64,000 bases of DNA, from the NCBI GenBank assembly GCA_001464715.1, contig LNDT01000031.1:62001-126000 (forward strand), read 5' to 3'. The notes beneath the pieces are model-generated. The model was not told the origin of the DNA and did no database searches. It saw nothing but the letters and a program-made list of their open reading frames with translations. Within the stretch, counting starts at the first letter, position 1. Every line of letters starts with the position of its first letter. The position numbers were made by a program, and so were the translations under genes. This document shows positions 34,414 through 43,629 of this stretch, one piece after another. The DNA is from Bdellovibrionales bacterium Ga0074137. GTDB taxonomy: Bacteria > Bdellovibrionota > Bdellovibrionia > Bdellovibrionales > JAMPXM01.

Positions 34414-36741
34414 CTAAAGTGATGCGGCTAGATTTCCAAAAATTTGAGCAAGACGACTTCGATCGGCCGCCGTGCGCTTTTCCCACTCTTCGGGATTTTT
34501 CTTCCACCACAACCAGTAGAGTTTGTTGCCGATGGTTTCGGGCGGCTTACCAAACGTCAGAAGGTAAAAATAAAGTGCGCGCACTTCAGCGTCGTCGGTG
34601 AATCCAGAAGCATCTCGCAAAACTTTTTTAAATAAGAAGTAGGCTTTGTCGGCCTCTGCCATGTTCAGAGCTCCATCGCGATTCGTATCCCACCGAGTGA
34701 ATAAAGCTTCGATGTAATGTTGGATCGAAACCGATCGACTCATTTCACCAGACATCAAAGGACCTCTTGGATTTGTCGCCTTCCGAGCCGCCTTTTCAAG
34801 ATTCGTAAAGTACCAACCCCAGTCGTCGACGTTCCAATTTTTAGTGGTGCGAATCCAACCCGGCATCGTATCGAAGAATCCTCGAAAGCCCAGGCGGACG
34901 CGGTCTCGCCAACATGCTGATGTGTACGTTGGCTTCCCAAAAGCATTCGAGCCTTGGTCGTTGCAATTCGCCTTTACATCGACAGCGATTAGCTTTTGAG
35001 AAATGTAACTTGAGCCGAAGGACAGCATAAAGAGGTCAACCGCTTCGTGAAATCCAAGCCGGTCGTCGCCGTTGGAGGAGAACAGGAAAATATTCGAAAT
35101 CGTGAAACCCGTTTTCCAGATATCGACATCCGATGTGTCGAGAAAGTCGAGATCAACGGTCAGTTTAAAAAAGTCATCGAAGACTTCCTTTAACTGACTC
35201 AGCAGAACACCCTTCATTCGTAGTCCCGCTGGGTCGCTGACGTAACCGTTTCCGATCACTCGAACAACGACTTGTTTCCAATTCAAACTTGCAAACGAAT
35301 TTCGATCGACAACGATCGACGATCCGGGCGCCATCATCAACCGACCATCGGGGTGTACGGCTGGGGGCAGAGACCGATCAAACAGAAGCTTTAAATCACC
35401 CCAAGCTTCTTTATGAACCGGTCGATAACTCTTCCAAAGCTGACGCACGACCTTGATTGGAATCGGTCGCCCCACCATACGTGGATCTTGGGCTTCGGCA
35501 TCTTTTTCAAGACGCTCCCACAGCTGCTGCATCTCGATCCAGCCAAGAATCGCTTCACTCAAATTTTTGAGGTTCGCCGTGGTGATTCCCCGCTGTGGAG
35601 TGCGGAAACCGGAAACCGATTTTGGATCACCGGGATCGATCTTCGCACCGCGAACTTTATCGACAACGATCGGATTAAAAATTCTCTCAAAGAGCGGCTC
35701 AAGGAGCCCCGACAACGTCGACGGTTTTACGGGAAGACTTATCGCTTCACTGGTCTCTAACGCGCTAAAAAACTGGCGAAGAAGATCATAGTCGATGCGG
35801 TCAACACCCTTGATTCGAATGGCGTCTTCTACAACCTCAACAACTTGCTCGACGCCAACTTTCATCTGCAAAAGCGTATCGCCGTAAAACAGATCGCGAT
35901 CTTTTATGTTGTAGGTAAAACGAAGGTAGAGACCATACAGTCGACCAACATTTTTAAAGAGTGGCTGCCACTCATCCGGTGAAATCGTCTGACCATCGGG
36001 CCGCAAAAGCACCGCCTTCGCAGCTTCGATCACAGGCATTTGTTTTGCGAACCAGTCAGGGCCCTTCCACGTCGAGCGCCCCGAGTACAAACCCTGAACC
36101 TCAAGAAGAAGAACCTTCAGGTTTTCGAGTCCGTAAGAGGATTCCGATTGTCCCAGCAGTGTGCCGATCGTCGACATCGTGATTGTAAAGTCAGAAAGTG
36201 CTTTCTCAAAAACTTGCGGATCAACAGGACGCCCCGACTGCGGCTCGCGTTGATTCAGAATATTTATCGACGGTCGAAGACGTTGAGCCTCAACACGCAC
36301 GATCTCCAAAACTTCAGTGAGACGCAAAAGTTCCGCTTTCGTCAGTCGCTGCGGATCGCCCCCCAGAAGCGACTCTTTAACCAACATGAATTCGGAGAGA
36401 ATTGTTTCGTTGAGCTTAATCGACCCCAAAAAATACTTCTGGAGAAACGAACGAAGTTCGCCGGGCGTGAATGAATCGCGGTTAAAGGTCCCACGCCCAT
36501 AGGTCGCGAACATTTCTAAAGCGCCCGAGACACAAGTGAAAGCCTCGTCCAACTTTTCGCTTTCAGACTCACCGTTAAAATATTTTTCGAAAGTGGCAAG
36601 GGCCGGAGCGAAGCAATTCTCAGAAGGTCCAGAAAGTGAGAGCGGCGGATCTTTCGAAACGGCCTCTTGCGTTTCTAACTGACACGCCGAAAGTCCAGTG
36701 GTCGCGCACATTGCGAGAACGACTTTAAAGAGTCTAATCAA
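34414..36741 (-). CDS. Large lipoprotein with an EF-hand
   Basis: About 775 residues from a TTG at 36741 that lies five bases after a GGGGGG ribosome-binding site. This start gives a proper lipoprotein signal (LIRLFKVVLAMCATTGLSAC). The upstream ATG would put about 44 odd residues before it. The body is alpha-helical in appearance and has no family I recognise. Near residue 705 there is a canonical EF-hand loop, DTNRDGALNMAEAD, and earlier a DxDxxD-like SSNGDDRLGFHEAVDLF that may be a second, weaker one. Calcium binding and surface location are inferred. It ends convergently with the receiver gene. Confidence 0.7.
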   Translation of the reverse strand: MIRLFKVVLAMCATTGLSACQLETQEAVSKDPPLSLSGPSENCFAPALATFEKYFNGESESEKLDEAFTCVSGALEMFATYGRGTFNRDSFTPGELRSFLQKYFLGSIKLNETILSEFMLVKESLLGGDPQRLTKAELLRLTEVLEIVRVEAQRLRPSINILNQREPQSGRPVDPQVFEKALSDFTITMSTIGTLLGQSESSYGLENLKVLLLEVQGLYSGRSTWKGPDWFAKQMPVIEAAKAVLLRPDGQTISPDEWQPLFKNVGRLYGLYLRFTYNIKDRDLFYGDTLLQMKVGVEQVVEVVEDAIRIKGVDRIDYDLLRQFFSALETSEAISLPVKPSTLSGLLEPLFERIFNPIVVDKVRGAKIDPGDPKSVSGFRTPQRGITTANLKNLSEAILGWIEMQQLWERLEKDAEAQDPRMVGRPIPIKVVRQLWKSYRPVHKEAWGDLKLLFDRSLPPAVHPDGRLMMAPGSSIVVDRNSFASLNWKQVVVRVIGNGYVSDPAGLRMKGVLLSQLKEVFDDFFKLTVDLDFLDTSDVDIWKTGFTISNIFLFSSNGDDRLGFHEAVDLFMLSFGSSYISQKLIAVDVKANCNDQGSNAFGKPTYTSACWRDRVRLGFRGFFDTMPGWIRTTKNWNVDDWGWYFTNLEKAARKATNPRGPLMSGEMSRSVSIQHYIEALFTRWDTNRDGALNMAEADKAYFLFKKVLRDASGFTDDAEVRALYFYLLTFGKPPETIGNKLYWLWWKKNPEEWEKRTAADRSRLAQIFGNLAASL

Positions 36742-36971
36742 ACTACCCCCCAAGCGCGTTGACGAACAAAGCCCCTCTCCGTCAAACACCGCTCTTACTC
36801 CCCAACTTATAGACAGGTTTGCGGGATGTAAATCGCAGAGAATGACCGCGGCAGGCAGGGTGAAGAAACACACCGAGCCTTTGAATAACGCACCCAGATA
36901 TCTAACCCCCCACAGGGAAAGCTTTACGTTCTTCCATTGCGAGCTGCGCTCGGGCCCGCTATCGTCTCGAT

Positions 36972-38078
36972 ATGACTACGAATTCCGATGTTGCGCCGTC
37001 GACCAAATCCGCCACTCTCACCGACCACGATGAGAGCTCTTCTCTAGGGCGTTTGAGCGAGAGACCCGTTCTTTTTATACGCATGGATCGCCTTGGAGAT
37101 CTGGTCCTTACGATGGGTGCAGACTCGGTTTTTTCCGAAACTCAGAAGAGTTCGGAGGTCACAAGTTCCGTCGATTGGTGGATTGCACCAAGCACGGGAT
37201 TCATTGCCGATCACGCGATCCCACGCAGGCGCGTGCGAGAAATGAAACTGAAAGTTCAGTATCGCGAATTCAAGCAGCTTCTAAAAGAAGTCAAAGCTCG
37301 AAACTACAGAACGGCGGTCGTTTTTCATGCTCCATGGTGGGTGAGCATTCTACTTTGGCTGGCGCGCATTCCAAATCGTGTCGGCGTAAAATCGCAGTGG
37401 CACACGTTTTTGTTTCTCAACAAAAGCGTTCGGCAGAAACGAAGCCTCTCGGAAGTCAGTGAGTACGAGTACAACCTCCAGCTTGTAGAAAATGGTTTAG
37501 GTCTTCCCGAAGGATCCGCATCGCGCGCGCCTTTGGAACTTGCCATCGACGACGGCTGGCAAAAAGAAACGCTGGCCGATCATGGCTTGGAAAAAAACAA
37601 ATACGCGGTGGTCCATCCGGGAATGAGTGGCTCGGCTCGAAACTGGCCGACGTCCCACTACATTTCGTGGATTGGTGAAGCTGCAAAAAAAGAAACTATC
37701 GTTGTCACGGGAACGGCGAGCGATGAGGCCGTGCTCGATCCGATTCGTCAGGCTTTAGCGGGAGCGAAAAACATCGTTTGGCTCGATCGAAAGCTTTCTG
37801 GCCCGATGCTACTTCAAGTCTTAGATGGAGCCCGCGTCGTGCTGGCGCCAAGCACCGGCGTCGCCCATCTCGCCGCAGCTCTTGGACGTCCCGTCATCGG
37901 CCTCTACAGTCCTGTAAAAGTTCAACACCCTAAACGCTGGGGCCCGCAAGGTCCTGCCGTCACCGTGCTCGTCCCCGACGTCGAGTGCCCAGGAAAAAAG
38001 TCCTGCTTAGGAACACAGTGTGAGCTCCATGACTGCATGAACCGCATCAGTCTTGAATCTGTCCGCGCCGTCTGGTGA
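36972..38078 (+). CDS. Glycosyltransferase family 9 (heptosyltransferase-like)
   Basis: GT-B enzyme of 368 residues, probably adding a heptose-like sugar in lipopolysaccharide core assembly. The N-terminal domain has FIRMDRLGDLVLTMGA, the GT9 opening. The C-terminal domain has YAVVHPGMSGSARNWP (donor-binding HPG), VTGTASDEAV and APSTGVAHLAAALGRPVIGL, the family's TGxxHxAAAxxxPVxxL block, then QHPKRWGPQGP. Cysteines near the C-terminus (ECPGKKSCLGTQCELHDC) recall other GT9 proteins. An OMP gene follows after about 40 bases. Confidence 0.87.
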   Translation: MTTNSDVAPSTKSATLTDHDESSSLGRLSERPVLFIRMDRLGDLVLTMGADSVFSETQKSSEVTSSVDWWIAPSTGFIADHAIPRRRVREMKLKVQYREFKQLLKEVKARNYRTAVVFHAPWWVSILLWLARIPNRVGVKSQWHTFLFLNKSVRQKRSLSEVSEYEYNLQLVENGLGLPEGSASRAPLELAIDDGWQKETLADHGLEKNKYAVVHPGMSGSARNWPTSHYISWIGEAAKKETIVVTGTASDEAVLDPIRQALAGAKNIVWLDRKLSGPMLLQVLDGARVVLAPSTGVAHLAAALGRPVIGLYSPVKVQHPKRWGPQGPAVTVLVPDVECPGKKSCLGTQCELHDCMNRISLESVRAVW

Positions 38079-38116
38079 AATAAGAGTTGGTTCAGTTCAC
38101 GGAAAGGACTCCCAAC

Positions 38117-38746
38117 ATGTCTTTGATTTCAAAGTTCTCGCTCGCTGTCTTTGTCGCGGCAGTTACTCTTGGAGCTTCGACGTCGGAGGCACTGATTGAA
38201 GTCAAAGGTGGCTATTCAATGCACACCACGTCGCCCGGTGGGCTCAATAACCAATTTCCCAGCAATCCAAAAATCGAACAGCTTCAGTCCATCAGTGTCG
38301 ACGTCATGGGAAATGTTCCGCTGATGCCGGTGGGCCTTGGTGTGCGCTACGAATCATTGAAAAGAAATGAAACAGGCGTCGGCGTCGCTTCCGAAGTCGA
38401 TTGGTCTCGCACCTCGATCTTGGTGAACAAGCGTCTTCTGGATACGCTTTTTTATCTCGGTCCTATCGCGACATTCAGTGTTGCAAGTGACTTCAAGTAC
38501 CGTTCAACCACCGCTGGTGTTCGAACCGATTACAAATCCGACAGTCAACTGACCATCACTGGCGGAGTCGAAGCCGGAGCAAAACTCGCTCTTCTTCGCA
38601 TCGGCGCCGAAGTCGGATATTTTTACGCTCCCATGGGAGAACTCAAAACATCTGCCGGGGTACCGGTCACGGATGGAAGCGGATCGAAAGTCACATTCGA
38701 CATGAGCGGACCCTATGCTCGCGTCGTCGTCGGCTTCGGGTTCTAG
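38117..38746 (+). CDS. Outer-membrane beta-barrel protein
   Basis: 209 residues from ATG 38117 behind AAAGGA. A signal peptide ends near STSEA. The mature part alternates hydrophobic and polar residues in strand-like segments (VKGGYSMH, GLGVRYESLKR, GGVEAGAKLALLRIGAEVGYF) and ends ARVVVGFGF with C-terminal Phe, the outer-membrane insertion signal. Probably an eight-stranded barrel. A REP-like core is read in frame as AGVPVTDG in a presumed loop near residue 182. It is convergent with the acyltransferase gene, one base apart. Confidence 0.8.
   Translation: MSLISKFSLAVFVAAVTLGASTSEALIEVKGGYSMHTTSPGGLNNQFPSNPKIEQLQSISVDVMGNVPLMPVGLGVRYESLKRNETGVGVASEVDWSRTSILVNKRLLDTLFYLGPIATFSVASDFKYRSTTAGVRTDYKSDSQLTITGGVEAGAKLALLRIGAEVGYFYAPMGELKTSAGVPVTDGSGSKVTFDMSGPYARVVVGFGF
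38655..38670 (+). repeat. REP-like unit O inside the OMP gene
   Basis: CCGGGGTACCGGTCAC, core intact, hairpin weak. It is the only copy found far from the main cluster (about 17 kb away). Confidence 0.65.
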
Positions 38747-38747
38747 A

Positions 38748-39605
38748 CTAAGTAGATTTTTGAGCGCCCTCGGATCGCGGACCCTCGGACATCTGAGCGC
38801 GCTTTTCGCCGAACTGAACTTTTCTTCCAGAAAAGTAAGCCTCTTGAATTGCGAGCCAAGACTTTTCCGCCAGCTCGGTGCGGATTTTTTCCGTTTGAGC
38901 GGTTGCGCGCGTTGAAATTGGATCCAGGAACTCCATTTGAACTTTGATACTCTTGTGTTTCCACAATCCCATCAAGTGATCGGCAAAAGTCATTTCGCCG
39001 TACCAGCAGACCGTGTCCGCGTTGTCTTTTGAAAACGGCACGCCGTCGATCTCCATGTACTTTAAAGCCACAGGAACTATTTCCCTCTCAGCATCGACGG
39101 CGCTCATCAAGAGCGACTTTTTAAACGACAGAAGCTTCTGACCATCCGTCGATGTTCCTTCAGGGTAGACGACAATATTGAATCCTTTTTTCAGCGTCTC
39201 GGTCATGACCGTGAGATCGCGGTCCACGCGCTGGCGATGCCGCCTTTCGACGAAAATACTTCCGCCCATTTCCGCCAGAGTCCCCAGAAAGAAAACTTCA
39301 CCCATGTCGACGCTCGTGACAAAAACACTGGGGACTTTGGAGCTAAAAATCAAAACATCCAGATAGCTCATGTGGTTAGAGACAAAGAGGTAATTTTTCT
39401 CTTCGAGCTTTAGCTTCTCAAGTCCAACGCACTCAATTTCGAAATCCATTGTCTTCAGTGCGCGGCCGCACCACTTCGAGACGTTTTCGATAAAAAAGCG
39501 AAGGCGATCGTCGCGATCGCGCATCAAAGATTTTCCAGCCGTCGCTTGCGCCATGTAAGCAGCAATGAGCGAGGCCATTTTCACGCCTTTGGCGTACGCA
39601 GTCAT
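38748..39605 (-). CDS. olsA: Lysophospholipid acyltransferase, PlsC/OlsA-like
   Basis: An LPLAT-family enzyme of 285 residues. The acyltransferase motifs are clear: SNHMSYLDVLIFSS (HxxxxD), GGSIFVERRHRQRVDRDL, and NIVVYPEGTSTDGQKLLSFK (motif III, PEG). It lies directly behind the OlsB-like gene (11 bases). In that context it may be OlsA, which acylates lyso-ornithine lipid, rather than the general PlsC for phosphatidic acid synthesis. This choice is inferred from context only. Confidence 0.78.
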   Translation of the reverse strand: MTAYAKGVKMASLIAAYMAQATAGKSLMRDRDDRLRFFIENVSKWCGRALKTMDFEIECVGLEKLKLEEKNYLFVSNHMSYLDVLIFSSKVPSVFVTSVDMGEVFFLGTLAEMGGSIFVERRHRQRVDRDLTVMTETLKKGFNIVVYPEGTSTDGQKLLSFKKSLLMSAVDAEREIVPVALKYMEIDGVPFSKDNADTVCWYGEMTFADHLMGLWKHKSIKVQMEFLDPISTRATAQTEKIRTELAEKSWLAIQEAYFSGRKVQFGEKRAQMSEGPRSEGAQKST

Positions 39606-39616
39606 CGGCGATCTCC

Positions 39617-40639
39617 CTATGTCGGGGCTTTACCTTTATCGTTGTAGCGGCGCTTGTACGGTCCTTCAAGCTCATCGAGGCGAATCATAATCAAATAATC
39701 GATGCAGTTGAAGTCGCTATCAAGTGCAGGCTCACCATAAGCCTTAAATCCCATTTTAATGTAGGAGGCAAATAGAGGCGGGATCATGGCCTCAACGGCC
39801 GCTTCATTGTATTCAAACGGATTTTTGTCGATATAGTCCAAGACTTTGCCGAGCGTTTTAACTTTGTACTTTCGCGTTGGCTCGACATCCAGATTGTACT
39901 TCAAAATACCTTTTTTCTCGAGATGGTAAGTGATGAGCCCAATCGGAAGAGGCTCCATCGTTTTTACACTGGCACAGCCAAGTAGAATATCGGTCTTCGT
40001 TTTTAGCATGTACTCCGAAATGCCCCGCCAGAGGAGAGCAATGACGACACCCGTTCGGTAGTCCTTATCGATGGCCGCGCGACCGAGCTCAAGAATGTTA
40101 CCCGGCAGCGCTTTGATTTTTTCAAAATGAAATTCGCCACTCGAATAAAATTTGTCAGAAAATGTGCTCGAGTTCAGTCGGTACGTTCCCACAATACGGC
40201 CCGCGCGATTATCGCGGATCACCAAATGGTCACAGACAAAGTCGAGCTTATCGACGTCGACACCGACGTTCTGTTTTTTCTTCATGTACTCGCGGTTGAA
40301 GACGTCGAATCGAAGTTTCAGAACCTCTTCCAGCTCCGTCGGCGTTTCGACCGTCTTCACTGTGAAGTGCCCTTTTTCAACTGAGATTAAAACCTTCGGC
40401 TCGAAGAGGCGAATCTTGTAGCGCTGCAATTTTAGCTGCGCATCGAACGAGTGAAAGGCCTCTTTGACAGTTCCGATTCGGCGCATGACTCGAACAGTTG
40501 CAGATTTCAATCGTTTTGCTCCCGCTTTGCGTCGGCTCGTTTTCGGCTTTGCGACTTCGGCACTAACTGCATCGACTTTCGCCGATTTGCGTCCGCGAAT
40601 CTTTTTTTTGATCGCGGATCTGATTCTGCCTTTAGCCAC
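39617..40639 (-). CDS. olsB: OlsB-like GNAT N-acyltransferase
   Basis: Homologues transfer a hydroxyacyl chain to ornithine, the first step of ornithine-lipid synthesis. Motifs in order: VLKLRFDVFNREY, KLDFVCDHLVIRD, GRIVGTYRLN (acetyl/acyl-donor strand) and ELGRAAIDKDYR. The first 60 residues are a Lys/Arg-rich extension (SAIKKKIRGRKSAKVD onward), unusual for the family and possibly membrane- or nucleic-acid-binding. GTG start behind AAGGAGAG. Followed by the OlsA-like gene, giving the typical olsBA pair. Confidence 0.78.
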   Translation of the reverse strand: MAKGRIRSAIKKKIRGRKSAKVDAVSAEVAKPKTSRRKAGAKRLKSATVRVMRRIGTVKEAFHSFDAQLKLQRYKIRLFEPKVLISVEKGHFTVKTVETPTELEEVLKLRFDVFNREYMKKKQNVGVDVDKLDFVCDHLVIRDNRAGRIVGTYRLNSSTFSDKFYSSGEFHFEKIKALPGNILELGRAAIDKDYRTGVVIALLWRGISEYMLKTKTDILLGCASVKTMEPLPIGLITYHLEKKGILKYNLDVEPTRKYKVKTLGKVLDYIDKNPFEYNEAAVEAMIPPLFASYIKMGFKAYGEPALDSDFNCIDYLIMIRLDELEGPYKRRYNDKGKAPT

Positions 40640-40737
40640 GTTTTCTCTCCTTGAAGCTTAGCTGCCTTGCCGCTGTTGACCGGTCAAGATTCCATTAGGA
40701 TGCGGCGCGCGAGTCCCGGTCAATACCACATCGAGAG

Positions 40738-41244
40738 TTAAATATCTGTGAACGAAGTCAGGTTTCGAGTCGCCGAGTTTCGATCGATAAAAGTATTGGG
40801 AAACGAACCCGTCGCATCCTGCCCCGCCACTGCATCGCCAACGTAATTCCCATTGAAATCAAGAGTCGCGCAGATCGAATAAAAACCTTCGCGGATGACA
40901 GCGGTGGAAACGCCGCCCGTTCCGGTGAAATTCGTAACTTGCCCGACGCAACCAAAGGCATTGCAACTGATGGTCGCTGAACCGGCCACCGTTTCGCCGA
41001 AAGCGGCATTCGCACAACTTGACGTCGTAAATACGATGTATGCATCGGCGGAACCGGCGCCCCGGCAGCGCGCCGTCGTACAACTGATTTCGACGATCGG
41101 AATTGTAACATTGAGTCCGCTTCCGGCTGTCTCGGCGCAACCCGAAAGAATTCCATGACCAACCACCAGCAGAGCGGCCACAAAAGCGAATCTCTGAGGG
41201 GCTTTGAATTTTAAAGGTAATGGTCGTCGATGAAATCTCATCAT
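40738..41244 (-). CDS. Small cysteine-rich lipoprotein, unknown
   Basis: 168 residues. After a basic N-terminus comes a hydrophobic run ending in lipobox ILSGC (near residue 36). The mature part holds several cysteines (CTTARC, SCANAAF, SCNAFGCVG) that could form disulfides, and resembles a beta-sandwich carbohydrate- or protein-binding domain in texture (EGFYSICATLDFNGNYVGD). No family recognised. Possible surface lipoprotein. Confidence 0.6.
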   Translation of the reverse strand: MMRFHRRPLPLKFKAPQRFAFVAALLVVGHGILSGCAETAGSGLNVTIPIVEISCTTARCRGAGSADAYIVFTTSSCANAAFGETVAGSATISCNAFGCVGQVTNFTGTGGVSTAVIREGFYSICATLDFNGNYVGDAVAGQDATGSFPNTFIDRNSATRNLTSFTDI

Positions 41245-41280
41245 GAAACGAGCTTACGATGGCTCACTCAAACCTTCGAG

Positions 41281-41320
41281 AAAAAAAGACGCCGAGTGTT
41301 CTCACCCGGCGTCTTTAAGC
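41281..41320 (-). terminator. Rho-independent terminator of the fadL gene
   Basis: Read on the minus strand, AAAGACGCCGGGTG and CACTCGGCGTCTTT form a long hairpin followed by a run of T. It lies about 45 bases after the FadL stop. Confidence 0.88.
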
Positions 41321-41361
41321 TGTTGACGGATCAGATTGTGATCCGATTCAAGAACAACCGA

Positions 41362-42657
41362 CTAAAACAGATATGACAGACCTAGATGCGCGACGTACGC
41401 CGTCGTCGAATAGGTACCGTTTCGTGTATCTTGGCCAACGCCCGTCGTTCCCGACGCAGCCTTACCAGAGACATCGCCCGTTGTCGTCGTGTACTCAAAC
41501 GCCGCATCGAAACGGAAACTCTGCTCGGAGCCTTCGCCAAACGAGAAGTCTTGACCAGTTCCAACCGTCAAAGTGTGTGCTGGCCCCGGCGGAGTGAAGC
41601 TTGCGCGCGCATAGTCCGCATTCGTTACCGTGCTTGTGTAGCCATAACCAAAACGAATTGGCCATGGAGCAACGTACTCAGCCGCAACGCGAGCGTTGTG
41701 CTGATCGCGCCAGTCCGTCGTCAAACGAGTTTTATTTCCCGTTGTCGAAAAGGCCGCCGAATCGACAACGATCTCACCGATACGAGAGTACTGAGTCCAT
41801 CCGTACTCAGCCAAGAGATTCCACTCTTCGCTGAGGCGATGAATACCACCGAGGTTGATCGCCATCGGGAACGTCGTTCGCGCTGTCGCGTCCTGCTCGG
41901 CCCCAGTTGTTCCGCCACCGCCGAGTGACGAGAAGCCTGTCACTTGGACTTTACCTTTTGCTTCAAAGTTCACTTCGCTTCGGAACGTGAGCGATAAATC
42001 TGTGGACTCATCAAGCTTGTATTGAGCGCCTGCTTTAAACGCCAATGCTTGCGTGTCCTTTAGACCCGTCAGCTTTGCATTCGCCAATGACGTCGCACTG
42101 ACACGAGAAACAAAAGAAAGGTCCGCTTGAGCCATAACGACTCGCCACGCAAGACCCAACTTCAAATCCTCAGACGCGCGGTAACCAACACCTGCCGAAG
42201 CTTCAAAGATTTGAAGATCCGTTTTTACATCCGGAGTGTACGTCGAGCTTGGAAAGCTGATCGACGGGAAGTTTGCATTCGCTCCACCCGACACGAAAAA
42301 TCCGACGCCAAAGCCGAGATCTTCGCTGAGAGAGTTTCCGTAAATGAGACTGACCGGCGTCAAAAGCTTCGATTCCGAAGTCACTTCTGTGTTTTGGTTA
42401 TTTATCGGCCCTTTGAATGACGCCGACGTCGGAGAGATATTGAAGCTCAGGCTGTGGCCGGGCTTGCTGGCGACAAGACCAGCTGGGTTGAAGTAAAGTG
42501 CGTCAGCGCCTTCAATGTAAGGAGCCGCGATCCCGGCGAAGCCGCCCGATTTTCCACCCCAAACAATCGATTTTTCAAAACCAGCGGCGTTGGCCACCGT
42601 TGAAAAAGCCATCGCGGCAGAAACTGCGAGGCCCGCAAATCTAATTTGTGAATTCAT
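41362..42657 (-). CDS. Outer-membrane transport protein, FadL/OmpP1/TodX family
   Basis: A 431-residue barrel for uptake of long-chain fatty acids or other hydrophobic compounds. The signal peptide ends at VANA; the mature N-terminus FEKSIVWGGKSGGFAGIAAPYIEG is the plug/hatch region, with the NPAG element in ALYFNPAGLVASKPG typical of the family. Many alternating strands follow, and the protein ends YVAHLGLSYLF with terminal Phe. ATG follows AGGGAGAG. It has its own terminator. Fatty acid scavenging would suit a predator, but this is inference. Confidence 0.86.
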   Translation of the reverse strand: MNSQIRFAGLAVSAAMAFSTVANAAGFEKSIVWGGKSGGFAGIAAPYIEGADALYFNPAGLVASKPGHSLSFNISPTSASFKGPINNQNTEVTSESKLLTPVSLIYGNSLSEDLGFGVGFFVSGGANANFPSISFPSSTYTPDVKTDLQIFEASAGVGYRASEDLKLGLAWRVVMAQADLSFVSRVSATSLANAKLTGLKDTQALAFKAGAQYKLDESTDLSLTFRSEVNFEAKGKVQVTGFSSLGGGGTTGAEQDATARTTFPMAINLGGIHRLSEEWNLLAEYGWTQYSRIGEIVVDSAAFSTTGNKTRLTTDWRDQHNARVAAEYVAPWPIRFGYGYTSTVTNADYARASFTPPGPAHTLTVGTGQDFSFGEGSEQSFRFDAAFEYTTTTGDVSGKAASGTTGVGQDTRNGTYSTTAYVAHLGLSYLF

Positions 42658-42963
42658 AAACTCTCCCTGAAAACATGATTGGTAACCAAAATGTCGTGAA
42701 CCTGTTCAGCTAAGCATCGAGTCAGCCCTGCTGACAAACTAGAACTATGAATTGTCAAAGTAGTTACTCTAGCGAGCGAAGTTCGGAATTGGGCCCGAAA
42801 GATGGACGCCGATGGGCATAACTTAAAAGACCATTCTGCTTATTAAACAACCGTCGATTTATGGCTGCCTAAGCTTTTGGATTTACTGGGCTGTGGCCAA
42901 ACTCAAGAGGTGAATAAGAGGCTCGCAACCGTTTGCGATGCGAGCCTTGAAACAAAAGATTCG
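42658..42963. other. Intergenic stretch between fadL and the redoxin gene
   Basis: Contains the fadL promoter region near its right-to-left start and the redoxin terminator at 42919-42947. A near-consensus minus-strand TTGACA at about 42757 may be a -35 element, but no matching -10 at the usual distance was found. No small gene was recognised. Confidence 0.5.
42919..42947 (-). terminator. Terminator-like hairpin after the redoxin gene
   Basis: Arms AGGCTCGCA and TGCGAGCCT are perfectly complementary around an 11-base loop, about 17 bases after the redoxin stop. The T-run on the minus strand is weak (TCTTATT). Confidence 0.7.
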
Positions 42964-43626
42964 TTAGTACTTTACCGAGCAGCCGTAGGGCTTCGTCGAA
43001 GCCGTCGCGACTGGTTTACCAGAAGTGACCATATCAAGAGCGCCAGCGACGTAGTTCTGCGCCTTTGGGATGTCGGCCGCGTCCGATGACGATTTGCTAT
43101 CAATCGCACCGTTGTAAACCAGAACTCCTTTGGGGTCGATCACGTACATGTGAGGCGTCGTCTTGGCGTCGTACATTCGGCCAACATCACCCTTTGTATC
43201 GAGAAGGGTCGCCGTACTTGCAATCTTCCACTCGGCACGAGTTTTTTCTGTGTCGGCGGGAGTTTCAAAGCCTTGCTTACCTTCGGCCGACGAAACAACC
43301 GTCAACCATACGACGCCTTTATCGGTGTAACGCTTTTGGAGCGCCTGCATATTATTGGAAGACTCATAATGCTTTTTCACAAACGGGCAGCCTTTGTTGA
43401 ACCACTCCAGAACGACGGTTTTACCTTTGAAGGAAGACAGCGAGTGCGTTGTACCCTTGGAATCAACAAGAGTGAACTCAGGCGCTGCCGCTCCGACGGT
43501 CGCTTTCTTTACCGGTGCGGATGCCGCTGTTGTTGGCGCTGCTGGGGCAATCGACGCCCCGGCCATAGCGACGAAAAACAAAGAACCCAGTGCAAGTGAT
43601 TTCATAGAACGTGATGCAGTACTCAT
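42964..43626 (-). CDS. Exported redoxin/thioredoxin-fold protein
   Basis: 220 residues with a signal peptide to about residue 30. The AhpC/TSA-like fold begins VGAAAPEFTLVDSKG and contains WFNKGCPFVKKHYESSNNMQ, where the single active-site Cys sits, then GVVWLTVVSSAEG and TPHMYVIDPKGVLVYNGAID. Only two cysteines exist in the mature protein: the one in GCPF and one in the C-terminal tail YGCSVKY, which may be the resolving partner. It directly follows the DsbD-like gene (three-base gap), so DsbD probably reduces it. Confidence 0.82.
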   Translation of the reverse strand: MSTASRSMKSLALGSLFFVAMAGASIAPAAPTTAASAPVKKATVGAAAPEFTLVDSKGTTHSLSSFKGKTVVLEWFNKGCPFVKKHYESSNNMQALQKRYTDKGVVWLTVVSSAEGKQGFETPADTEKTRAEWKIASTATLLDTKGDVGRMYDAKTTPHMYVIDPKGVLVYNGAIDSKSSSDAADIPKAQNYVAGALDMVTSGKPVATASTKPYGCSVKY

Positions 43627-43629
43627 AAA

